Under the pieces are notes generated by a model. That model saw nothing but the letters and a program-made list of their open reading frames with translations, had not been told where the DNA came from and made no database searches. Below, one piece after another: positions 48,661 to 58,959 of a DNA stretch of 64,000 nucleotides (position 1 is its first letter; every line of letters starts with the position of its first letter). The DNA comes from Myrmaecium sp. VS I D KN 1 (Eukaryota > Ascomycota > Dothideomycetes > Valsariales > Valsariaceae): the NCBI GenBank assembly GCA_019775845.1, contig JADQAV010000010.1, positions 282,871-346,870 of the forward strand, in the 5' to 3' direction. The translations under genes and the position numbers were made by a program.

Positions 48661-51600
48661 ATGCGGTTACAAGTCCCTCATCTACTACCAGCTTTGCTTT
48701 CAGCCCCCCTGGTTGTTGCTGATAGCAGCGGGTATACCTTGGTGGATGATTACAATCCTACCAACTGGTTCAGCAAGTTCAACTTCTACACCGTAAGCTT
48801 GAATAGTCCAGTCTGAGTCTCCAATGTGCTGCTGACTCTCTTGACAGGGCAACGATCCGAACTGGGGCTACGTTCAATATGTGACTCGGAATGTTGCTCA
48901 GCAGCAGGGCTACATCCAGGCCTTTCCGGACCATATCTACATGGGGGTTGACACGACGAGGGTATATACCTCTGGTGGCAGGCCCAGTGTCCGGATTTCC
49001 TCAGTCAATCGATATACACACGGACTTTTCCTCCTTGACCTTCGACACATGCCTTATGGCTGTGGCACATGGCCGGCATGGTGGACTGACGGGCCTGACT
49101 GGCCTAACAATGGAGAGATTGGTAGGCGTCTCACGCAAGAGTGAAGCCCCAGATGGTCTCATCCTAATTCTCGATAGATATCCTGGAGGGTGTGAACACG
49201 AATTATCAGAATGGCGTTGCCCTTCATACGAGCCAAAACTGCACGGTAGCCGGCAACAACCAGACTGGTACACTCCAGCAGAATAACTGCTACTGGCTCG
49301 CCAACGGTAATACTGGCTGCGGTACTCTAGATACATCTACCCCTGGAAATCAGAGTTATGGAGTCTCTTTCAACAGTAACGGTGGCGGGGTACGTCTTCC
49401 TTTGCCTACTTCCAGGCTTTGATTGACGGTAAACAGGTATACGCTATGGAGTGGACGTCGGCGCAGATCCGCGTGTGGTTCTTCCCTCGAGGCCGGATCC
49501 CCAGCAGCATAACTGCCGGTAGTCCGGATCCTGCTCAATTCGGTATACCAGTAGCAAACTTTCAAGGCAACTGCAACATCGATTCCCACTTCGCCAACCA
49601 TGAGATTGTCTTCACGAACACGTTCTGTGGAGATTATGCTGGCAATACCTATGCGAGCTCCACCCGTCCGCAGGTTGCAGGCCTGAACGGGCATGACTCC
49701 TGCAATGCGTTTGTTGCAAACAACCCCACGGCTTTCACGGAAGCTTACTGGGATATCAACTGGATACGTGTCTATCAAATTCCAGGATTGGCGCCTTCTT
49801 CCTCGATCTCTCTGGCTCCTGTATCCTCCGTCAGCCCCTTGGCCCCGTACTCAACTATCGATAATGGGTTGGGTAATCCATCGGGGAGTTCAATTCCCTC
49901 CTCGTCGCTGGTCTTACCAACGGTGGCACCCCTATCCGCCACCATCGCTACTTATCAAGGCCCGAATACAATATCTGGTAAGTGGATAAACACGATCTCA
50001 TCGCCCCCCTCGGTCAGCACTGCATCGCCCATGCCACTCACGGAGTTGAGCCGGGAACACGTCGAACTATTAAGAAGGGCTGCCGTCGCAGTCACAAGCA
50101 AGCGCGGTCTCATATATATTCCAAGCGTCACACATCCTGAGGATGACTCGATATGGGTTCAGCCTGGTTCTGATCTCACCTGGTACTACAACTATGGCTG
50201 GCGCCCTACCGAGCTATATGCACATTCCAACATGCAGTTCGTCCCAATGCTGTTCGACAACAACACCAGTACCTTCCAGAGTGATATACGCGGAATGGTC
50301 ATGAACGGCAGCAATATCAAATATGTTTTTGCCTTCAACGAACCGGATCAGCCTTACAAAGACGGCGGCAGTAACATGGATCCTTCTGTAGCTGCTGATA
50401 TCTGGATAACGGAGCTGGAGCCGCTGCGGTCACTGGGGCTGGCACTCGGAGCCCCTTCCGTGTCCGGATCCCAAGGCGGTTTCCAGTGGTTGCAAGACTT
50501 CTTCACAGCTTGCGCTGGCAGATGCAATCCTTCGTTCCTACCCTTACACTGGTATGGAAGTTTCGAAGGTCTAGCTTCTCATATTGGCCATGCTGGTGCA
50601 CTATATCCAAACATGACTCTTTGGGTTACAGAGTGGGCTAACGCCTACGCTCCGTTGTTCGAGAGTCAAAGCATGTACAATCAAAGCGTCGAGTACATGG
50701 ACAGACTGCCGAACGTGGAGCGGTACTCCTACTTTGGATCCTTCAGGAGCGATGTCTCAAATGTGGGACCGAATGCAGCTATGCTTGATCCGAGGGGAAA
50801 ACTCACGGACATTGGACGATGGTACTTGGATATTCCGGCTGACATCTCTCTAGTTTCTCCAGCCACGCAAACGTCCACAGTTGCTAGTACAGCATATTCT
50901 ACTCCAGGCTCACCCATTATTTGTCCCAGAAACAATGGTACCTACTACCGGACATCCAACGGGACGTATGTCATCGAGTGTACGTGGGACCGCAACGGCA
51001 CGAACATGCCAGACTCCCCGACATATACCACCGGCTTGGAAGGCTGCATCCAGTTATGCGTTGCCCATCCTGGCTGCGACTCCGTCTCGTGGAGAAATGG
51101 CAGTGCGACGGGGCCCTGCTATTACAGGAGCGGGTCGAATACGGTGACTGTTATTAGTGATATATGGGGCGCACGGTACATCGACGATTCTCTCATTCCA
51201 CCAACTGCCGTGGTCTATTCCGTCTCATCGCTGCCGGTCTCTACAAACACTGGTTTTGCATCTTTGAGTGCACTCCCAGGAACATCATCAGCGTCATCTG
51301 CTCTGTCCCAGACTACGACCTCTTCCGCTGCAAGCTCATCCCCGTCACTTGCCTGTCCGGCTTCTAACCAAACTATATACACATCGAACAACGTCCAATA
51401 TCTCATTGAATGCGCTATCGACCACGAAGGAGGGGACTTCCCTAACGCACCTGTCTACCTGCCCTCTCTGGAATCGTGCATCGCCTACTGCTCTTCCAGT
51501 CTAGGTTGCCAGGCTTTCTCCTGGGTCCCAGGCGCCCCAGAAGGCCCATGCTACATCAAAAGCAGCATCGGCGCTCCGATCAACGACACCGACGTCTGGG

Positions 51601-52848
51601 GCGGCAGAATTCTAGATATCCCCTCATCCTTCACCGGTCTCCCGTCACCTTCCACACCAACCGCGCTCTCATCAACAGCTTCCAGCACACCTCTATCCAG
51701 CTCCGCCAGCCCCGGTCCCGTCATCAGCTGCCCCGCATCCAATCTGACCACTTACCAAACCCCGGACGGGGCGACCTTCAGGATCTACTGCGGCTCCGAG
51801 ACCGCGGGAGGCGACATCACGGGCGTGTACGTGGCGGACTTCGCGGCCTGTGCGGCGCTCTGCGTGAGCACGGTGGGCTGTGTGGATTTCTCGTGTGTGA
51901 TGGGGGGTTGGCGCTTGTTATGTTAAGCGGAGCGTCGGTGAGCGTGTGGTGAATGATGGGGTTATTGGGGCGGTTTGCGAGGCTGGCTGCGGGCTTAGCA
52001 GTAGCAGCGGCATTGCGTCCACTCAGTCGACTTCTCTTTCAACGACCGCGCCATCGAGCGTGATATCACCAATAGCTTCGACTTCAACAGCGGTCTCCTC
52101 GACGACAACCTCCAGCCTTCCTACCTCGTCTACCTTCGGCGCACCGCTAACCTGCCCAACAAGCAACGCAGCACCCTACATCACCACCGGGGGCAGCTTA
52201 TGGCTGGTCGCATGCAACGCAGACTATGGCGGACGCGAGATCACTCGATACGCCAACGGCGACCCGACATCGCTTGCGCTGGCCGCTTCCTTGAATGAGT
52301 GCATCAGCATCTGCGACAGCTATGCAGGGTGTGTGGCGGTTACGTGGGCGGAAGGGACGCCGGGCATTTGCAGAGGGTATAGTAGCTTGGCTGGTTGCGG
52401 TACATCCTTTCCTTCTGGATATCTTGGAGCTGTACTCATCACGAAGGGCTCTGGGGCTGCTTCGCTGACAGCGAGCTATTCGTTCGTGCCGGGCGGTACG
52501 TGCTCGACGTTTGCTGGTCAGAGTGTGCTTGCGCAGACCACGACTAGAAATTGTAAGTCATATGCCTATCGCAGTATCGAAAGGTTCGAAAACTAATATA
52601 GGGGTACAGCTATGTCTACAACTAGCTCAGCAACTTCTTCTGGCCTCTTAACGACTGCTTCCGTGAGCAGTCGTACCGTCTCCTCGGGGAGCATCTACAT
52701 CCCCACGACACAGTCCAGAAGGACCGTCACGGTCAGCACGACCAGGACGATCATCAGCTGTCCTGCCACCGTGACATGCGCTGCTACCGGGTTCATCTGG
52801 GGTGATGATCTCACAAGCACTGCGGTTTCTCCCATTCGCTCCTCCTAA
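48661..52848 (+). CDS. Secreted bifunctional beta-glucanase: GH16 + GH128 + Cys-rich PAN-like modules
   Basis: Exons 48661-48792, 48848-49121, 49178-49389, 49437-52552 (with one apparent frame break near 51902-51926) and 52610-52848, about 1320 aa if read through the break, or 1035 aa ending at 51926. Residues 1-20 are a signal peptide. The GH16 laminarinase-type domain has GPDWPNNGEIDILEGVN; catalytic Glu codons are at 49115-49117 and 49186-49188, separated by intron 2. A Ser/Thr/Pro linker with TSKRG (nt 50094-50108) leads into a GH128 catalytic domain: KYVFAFNEPDQP (Glu at 50340), FLPLHWYG and LWVTEWA (Glu at 50631). Four Cys-rich modules separated by Ser/Thr linkers follow. GH16 end, linker, GH128 and the first two and a half modules share one uninterrupted exon, so the fusion is not a splice-model artefact. 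The likely substrate is beta-1,3-glucan. No GPI signal is seen. Confidence 0.88.
50932..52440 (+). repeat. Four protein-coding PAN/apple-like modules
   Basis: Tandem diverged modules of about 85-95 residues at 50932-51184, 51354-51618, 51729-51987 and 52153-52440. The shared pattern is CP..N.T.Y near the start, (E)C..D.(G)GD/N, a SLE.CI..C helix, GC...SW, GPCYIKS and a DVWG.R.LD end. Cysteine pairing and the helix in the middle resemble PAN/apple carbohydrate- or protein-binding domains. Modules 1 and 2 are closest; module 3 carries the frame break and module 4 is the most diverged. They probably bind wall polysaccharide or glycoprotein. Confidence 0.75.
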
Positions 52849-53208
52849 GCCGCTATAACCGGTGGAAGCACCTACGTTCCACATTCAGATGTCGCATGTG
52901 TCCGACTGATTATTTGAACGGTACGCCTCCTGGCGAGCGTGAGGTCCAATGCAGGGCGCACTCTGGGTCGGAAGAAGCGGTCCGTAGGGTTTTCGGAGCT
53001 GAACGGTACGGATGTGATGGTGAACCCGTCGATGGCGTGTGTTATCGTTGATCTTATGAGGGAGGAGTTTTCCGGCTATTAATGATGTATGATTCCATTT
53101 GATGTACTCTTCTGCAATATTCTCTCGTGAACGGGTATCTCTTCAACTCTCTCCACCCCATCGCAGACATCAACCATTGTAAAGGAGCCAACCCCGCACC
53201 CACCCTCT
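52849..53208. other. Convergent intergenic region with coding-like remnant
   Basis: 3' flanks of the GH16-GH128 and ANCHR-like genes. In the same frame as the GH128 gene, past its stop, 52939-53082 reads like protein (for example GRTLGRKKRSVGFSELNG) and ends with a stop at 53080. It may be an eroded or differently spliced C-terminal extension. Confidence 0.45.
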
Positions 53209-54309
53209 TCACTTCTTCCCCTTAACATACCCCACCCACCTATGCCTCCGCTCCTCAAACCCCGCATCCGGCCCCACATGCCCTTCCCTCCAGCAGCCCT
53301 CACAATACAAATCCCCATCGCAGCCCACACACTTAACAGTCGCATCATCATTGCAGATAACACACCACGTCTCGATCTCCTCATCCGTGACATGCGCCAG
53401 CTTCGCCTGCACCTTGGGCGGTCTGTTGGCCGGCACGAACGACGGGGCGGAGGGGAGCGAGAGCGCGGCCATCCGCGCGGTCAGCAGGTCGTCCACCGCG
53501 GTCGCTTGGGTGAAGTCGTCGTCCCCGAGTCGGGACGGCAAGGTCGGCGGCTCTTTGGGTGCGCTGGGAAGTTGCAGACCTGGGGTGTTATGGCCTTCCT
53601 CCTCCGTCTCCGCGGCGGACTTCGGGCGCACGCTTTCCTCTGTCCCATGGTCTTCTTCTTCATCTCCGCTTTCTCCCCCACTCCCACCATGGTACTTCCT
53701 CTCCACCTCCACCTCCGCCAAAACCTTCGCCACCACCTCATCCACCTCCTCCTCCTCCTCCTCCTCCTCCTCGCCCCGCTCACTCCCATCCTCATCCCCA
53801 CCCCCATCACCCCCATCCTTCCCCTCCTTCTCCTTCTCCGCCGCCGCCAACCTCTCCACCAACCTCCGACTCTCCCCCACCAACACCCTCACATCCCTCT
53901 GCTCCCGCACCCCCAAATCCCACTCCTCCTCCGCACCGCCTGTCAACCTTTGAATCAACGTATCCAAATCCTCCTCCTCTTCTTCCACCACCACAGCGCA
54001 CGCCTCACTCCCCGCCCCCTCCTCCGGCCGCGGCCTAGCCGGACTGCTGCTGCTGCTGCTGCCGCCGAGCGCGTGGAAGCGGGCGATGAGGTCGGTTTTC
54101 AGGTCGTGGGCGGCGGAGCTGGGCGGCGGTGGTGAGGTGGTGGTGGTGGTGGCGGCGGCGGCGGAGAGGGTGATGGAGGAGGGTTTGAGGGCGTTGAGGC
54201 GGGCGAGGAGGGCGTTGTCGTTGTTTTTGTTGTTGTTATTGTTGTTATTGTCGTCGCTGCTGCGTTCGGGGGCGGAGGAGGGGGTGGTTGGGAAGGGAGG
54301 GGAGGTCAT
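53209..54309 (-). CDS. ANCHR/ZFYVE19-like zinc-finger protein (abscission checkpoint type)
   Basis: Single exon, 366 aa. Near the N-terminus [12 protein letters not shown] and again [12 protein letters not shown] resemble the short MIM-like helices of the ANCHR family. The middle is strongly acidic (polyglutamate from GAG repeats at about 53745-53772) with polyserine and polyasparagine tracts. The C-terminus has a B-box-like zinc site [22 protein letters not shown] followed by EGCWREGH, very like the C-terminal CxxC...GCDGDL.C..C..EGH block of ANCHR. Human ANCHR binds VPS4 and CHMP4 to delay abscission; a matching role in fungal septation is inference. Tri-nucleotide runs make the length likely to vary between strains. 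Confidence 0.78.
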   Translation of the reverse strand: MTSPPFPTTPSSAPERSSDDNNNNNNNKNNDNALLARLNALKPSSITLSAAAATTTTTSPPPPSSAAHDLKTDLIARFHALGGSSSSSSPARPRPEEGAGSEACAVVVEEEEEDLDTLIQRLTGGAEEEWDLGVREQRDVRVLVGESRRLVERLAAAEKEKEGKDGGDGGGDEDGSERGEEEEEEEEEVDEVVAKVLAEVEVERKYHGGSGGESGDEEEDHGTEESVRPKSAAETEEEGHNTPGLQLPSAPKEPPTLPSRLGDDDFTQATAVDDLLTARMAALSLPSAPSFVPANRPPKVQAKLAHVTDEEIETWCVICNDDATVKCVGCDGDLYCEGCWREGHVGPDAGFEERRHRWVGYVKGKK

Positions 54310-54755
54310 GATTTGCTTTTAGTGCGTTGTGGGTTGGTTGGTTAAAGTGAGGATGGTTGAAGCTTGAAGCTTGAAGCTCGAGGGAGCTATGGTGGGGTTC
54401 GGAAGATCGCGGGGATTCTTTGGCGGGGTGGGACTTGACCGAATCGTCGGAGATCTTAGTTTCGTCTTGCTTTCTTCAAGGCGAGGAATGGTGTCATGGA
54501 GTTGATGTGAATCAATGGATGAAGTGGGAGAAATAAAGATGCGAGAGTACTCGTGGTGATATATCGGTAGATAGACTTATAAGCTACAGAAATAAATTCA
54601 CAACCTCCTTAACCGCCAACGACGATTCAAAAAATGCTAAAAAACTGTACAACTACAACTAACGACATACAAGAACGATACAGTCACTAAGTACCCAAAA
54701 GCACAGGTAACCGCGAAGACAAAACAAACTAAGACACATCCAACACAATCCCCAC
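54310..54755. other. Intergenic region
   Basis: Promoter of the ANCHR-like gene and 3' flank of the phosphoesterase gene, both on the minus strand. AT-rich from 54540 to 54740. Nothing else is seen. Confidence 0.6.
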
Positions 54756-56861
54756 CTAATAACGACATATCAACCAAAAATAAACAATCAAAACCGGAAC
54801 CGCCACCCCCAGAATCCCCTCCTTCAACTCCCTCAAAAACATCCCAACCTTCCCCAACTTCCGCTCCACCAGCCGAACCTCCACTGGCCGGCGCTCCGCC
54901 CCGCGGTCCGCCGGCCCAAAGTAGCCCGCATGCTGGATCAGCGGGTACGAATGACGGGCCTGATGCGCCGGCAGCCCGTAGCCGTTCGCCGGGCTCATGC
55001 TGCGCGGTCGCGCGGCGGAGGAGCGATTAGCCACGTTCTTCATATCCGCCGTGCTCGTGGAGCGCTGGGAGACGCCGTCGGCGTCGGTGCCTCGCCCGTT
55101 ATTGTTGTTGGTGTTGTACAGGTCCGCCTTCTCCTTCTCGGCGCTGGTGGCGGACTCGCTGATGGGGAGGATGGGGCTGTTTGGGGAGGACGCGCTGCGC
55201 TTGAGACGACCCGAGGCGACGAGGGCGGCTTTGATGGCAACGAGAGCCAGACTGAGGAGGAGGGTCTTGGCGTATTTGATGAAGGTGCCGAGTTGATCGG
55301 GCATGAGGCAGAGATGGGTTTGCATGGTTTTGCTGCCCTGAGGCAGCAGCGGGTTGCCCTGGACATCGACCGGGTTCCACAGCGAGACCATGACGAAGCC
55401 AGGCTTGCGCACGCCCATGGCCCAGGACAGCGACTTCACCGTGATCTCCCGGATCCCGCCTCCGGCGGAGGGGTAGTTCCGGTGGACCACTTCGCAGTAG
55501 TCGTGGTCGTCGCCGGAGAAGGCGTGGCCGACGTTGCCGATCTTCTCTGCGAGGAGTCGGGAGATCTCCACCTCCAGGACGTTCTGATATTGGTACCCGC
55601 CGCGCACGGCGATGGCGTTGCGTGGATCGCTCTCGAGAGGCTCCTTTTGCCCTTTCGGAGGCGGCGTAGGCGGCCAATGCTCGCGCAGTGGACCGCAAGG
55701 GGTGTTCTCCGGCCGGTAAAGGGGGACGTGTGTGAGCAGCACTGTAGGAAGGTCGGTCACCTCCTCTTTGAACTTTGGCAAGTGGGCGATGGGGAGATCC
55801 TCTGCTCGGACCAAGCCATGTCGATACTTCGGATTCGGGTTCAGTCCATGTTGCCTACGGAGTTCCCTGAGAACCGCGCGCTTCTTGGTGTCCTTCATCC
55901 CTTCGAGAAATTCCATGGCCGGTTTCCACAGCGCATCATCCCCGTGCCCTCTCGCGCTCAAGGACACCGTGTCCACGGAGACGAAGGTGTGGTTCCCCAA
56001 GACGTCCACTCGGTTTCCGTCGCCGAAATACGCGTTGAAACGGTCCCTGACCGGCTCCTGTATGCCCACCGAAAAGCCAAGGTCATGGTTCCCCGGTAGA
56101 CCAGCAATGATCTTGCGTCCCGGTTGACCGGCATGCGGCAACAGTCCTCCATCCTTAAAGTGCTCAAAGAAAATCTTCCCGAACCGCGCATACTCCTTCA
56201 GCCAGAAGCTATCCCCATACTGCCTGTATTGTTCTTCTGGACTTGTCGAACTTCGGGTGGACCACTCGCGACCGCCGTCGAAGAGGTCTCCCAGAAAGAT
56301 GACGGTGTCAGGGGTCAAGCTTTTCTGCAACTCGGTGTAGGATCGTCGCAGATACTGATCGGTATACTTGACGGTGAGCGTCGAGAGCGGCCATGGTCGC
56401 CCGGGGTACGTATGGGGGTCAACCAGCTGGGGGTCGGCGATGAACACGAGGCGGTGCGGCGTTGCGTCTTCGGGCTATCATGTGTGCTGTTAGCATCCCT
56501 CTCGTGTTTTGCGCCGCAGGGTGCGTGAAGCCCGCATGCATACCCAGTCTTCCCAGCGACTCCACTCGCAATCCCGGACGCTCTCCGCAAACGCCCACCG
56601 TTCGCCCCTCAGCAGGATGAAGATCCAGTAAACGGTGAGCGCGGTGGTCAGGGAGAGCAGGCTCCGGAAGGTGAATCGCGCCGCCCGTTTCCGGGCGGAC
56701 TGGGCTGCGGCGCGGCCGAAGGTCTGCATCCCCTGCCCCGCAAGCTGCGCTGGCGGGCTCGACACGGCGGATTGGACGGTGCGGAGGAGCCGGTCGGACA
56801 GGCTGGGGGGATCGTGATAGTGATTGCGCGAAGAGGTTGCGCCGCCATCGTAGGAGCTCAT
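54756..56861 (-). CDS. ted1: TED1/CDC1-type ER metallophosphoesterase (GPI-anchor remodelling)
   Basis: Two exons, 56861-56544 and 56474-54756, give 678 aa. Yeast Ted1 and Cdc1 remove ethanolamine phosphate from GPI-anchor mannose in the ER so that anchored cargo can leave. A cytosolic N-terminus is followed by a transmembrane segment (SLTTALTVYWIFILL). The calcineurin-like domain has its metal motifs in order: FIADPQLVD, FLGDLFDGG, GLPGNHDLG, LLTHVPLY and FSGDDHDYC. Near the C-terminus are a hydrophobic segment LLLSLALVAIKAALVAS, a disordered Ser-rich stretch and a final hydrophobic helix VAVPVLIVYFWLICRY. Whether it is the Ted1 or the Cdc1 orthologue is not certain. The intron 56543-56475 separates the membrane anchor from the catalytic domain. 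Confidence 0.87.
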
Positions 56862-57540
56862 CGTTCTCTAGCACGGACGATCCCTCAGCATTTTTCTGCC
56901 TCGAGATTTGTCGGCGGCCGGTGGTTGCGTCAACCTGGTCGAGGTTACGCATGCAGCTACGAAAGGGGCCGGGATGCCGAGGATGTGCGGCAACCAGGGG
57001 CACCGAGGGCCGGCCAGGGCCTGGGGCATCCATAAGGTTTGCCGTCGCACGTGACCACAAGGCTGAGTGTGACTTAGTATGTTATTCTTGTATTTCACTT
57101 GCACTGTCCTACTCGGCTCTTGAAAGCAATGGGCTAGACTACATGATACAGCACCGCTGCGTATGCCAGCTGTGTAAATCTGGCGACACTTCCCGAGCAG
57201 CAACATCTTCCGTCTTCCGCCCCCTGCCATCTCCCGCCACATGCGCAGCCTCGACCATCTCGTTCTTCATCCGGACGTCCCGCCAGCCTAAAGCAGCCGC
57301 GAAGAGCCGACGCACCTGCAGTGACCGCACGCTTCCTGAAGTTGGTTCCTCTCTTAGTAAGGCGGTCTCCAAGTCATCCTCTCTGGTTGGTATTTCGGAC
57401 GAGGTCAAGGATATGACGCCTGTGTGTACGCCCAAGAGAGATTAGAGTTCAGCAGATGCTAAGCATGGCAAGCGATGCGTAGCTCACAGCATTAGAGGGA
57501 TTGATAATATATATATTTGCTCTGCAGATTCGAGAGAGGG
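56862..57540. other. Intergenic region
   Basis: Nearly 0.7 kb between two minus-strand genes. Short frames exist on both strands but none shows domain character or splice support. Confidence 0.6.
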
Positions 57541-58343
57541 TCAAACTCCATTAAGGAGGCTTAGCGCACTTTGGAATGCCCTGACAACTTGCTCATCTGC
57601 GCAAGGTTAGCAACTCAGGGATGTTGACGTATAAACTCCATTTTGGAGGAACATACAGTGTTGACGCCTCTGTTCTAGCTCATTCTCCGAATGTTGCACA
57701 TAGCTCATGCGTGTCCGTAATCTTTTGAAAGATCTCTCCGTCTCGTGGACCGTCGGTGTCTGGCTCCAGGCATCGAAGAACTGATTGTAGGGGTTTGGAC
57801 ATGTCAGCGCGACGGGAATGCGCCCGGATTTTGTTCCTCCAATGCGAAGTACTGTGCAAGACGTACCTCCACCAGCTCCCTAAACTTGTTCCTTAGATTA
57901 TCTTCCTTCTCATTAGCCGCCTTCATCGCGTCGTGGTATTTCTCCTGCAATCCTGTCCAGTCGAACGGCTCTAAAGACACGGAGGGGTTCTGATCTTCGA
58001 CATCGCCTACAAGCTGCGGCTCGCTTTCCAGTTCGCTCTGTGGTTCGCTCTGCGGCTCTTCCTCTTGATGCTTGGTTCCATCCTCATCCATGTGATTGGA
58101 CTCATGGTTCTGAAAACTGTGTGGCGGCACTTGAGATTGCGTTTCCTCTTGTTGTCTCTGCTTCTCAGTCTGAGCGCCAAAGGCGGGATTATTATAAGGC
58201 GGCGGGCTGGTCTGGGTGGGGGTGACGGATTGAGCGCGGGAGGAGCTTCGAGAGTCAGCACCGTCAGTTTGACTGTCCATCATGTTGTGCGTTCGCTCGG
58301 TGGTGTTGCGGATTGGCAGCGTAGCGGGTGCGCGGGGATCCAT
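57541..58343 (-). CDS. Small coiled-coil protein, function unknown
   Basis: Three exons, 58343-57867, 57780-57657 and 57596-57541, give 218 aa. The donors (GTACGT at 57866, GTATGT at 57656) and acceptors (ATCAG and GCGCAG) keep phase. The first 110 residues are Gln/Glu/Ser-rich and disordered. The C-terminal half is helical: FDWTGLQEKYHDAMKAANEK, LRNKFRELVEFFDAWSQT, ERSFKRLRTRMSYVQHSENE and YEQVVRAFQSALSLLNGV. The distribution of Leu and charged residues suggests a coiled coil and a protein-complex subunit. I recognise no named family. It is divergent from atg14. Confidence 0.72.
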
Positions 58344-58959
58344 GGAATCCGAACTGTGCGGAGCATGCGTTTCAGATACGGGTTGGAGATCTTTTCAGTG
58401 GAGTTTCCCTCGGTACGGTATGGAGCTCCCCAAGAGAAGTCCACGATAGCTCGAGTGAGTTATGAGAGCATTACTACTGCTGAGGTGGTGAGGGTGAGGT
58501 TGAGGTTGAAGTCGAGGTAGCTCTTGCTCTCTCCGGATGCGGGTGCGCGAACAACGTTCCAGGGTCTCCCTTGCCCGAGGGCGAGATCGTCATGCATGTC
58601 ACCCGGCCCGCTGCTCTGCCCAACCACCGACACACCCGACCAACCTCTTGATCCAGATCCATAAGGCACCTGCCCGCCTGTTTGCCTGCCTGCGAACACC
58701 TGCGCTAGGCCTGTCCCTCCCTCATATCATTCCTACCATACCAGCCCTCGACAATCCGAAGGTGTCCAATGTACCCGGGCGTCTGACCCTTTCTCCTCAC
58801 AGCGTGCCATCCCGACGCTCAACATGGTACATCTTCCCATCCGCTCAGTCCACGCCTTCGCCGCCGTCGCCACCCACGCAGCAGCAATCGCCGTAGCAAG
58901 ACCCGTTTCCTACACCGTTCAGCGTCCGCGGACCGCCGATTCCATAACATAACCTGAAG
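58344..58959. promoter_or_regulatory. Divergent promoter region of the coiled-coil gene and atg14
   Basis: 616 bp between the two divergent ATGs. No TATA element is evident. A C-rich stretch on the + strand at 58660-58740 precedes atg14. Confidence 0.5.

Noticed and set aside
48661-52848. Two separate genes, GH16 and GH128, merged by mistake
   Set aside because: The join lies inside one continuous open frame with no stop, and no promoter-like sequence or new signal peptide follows the GH16 domain.
53700-54060. Long plus-strand frames opposite the ANCHR-like gene
   Set aside because: They are antisense shadows made of Pro/Ser/Leu runs caused by GAG/GAA and AGC repeats in the real gene.
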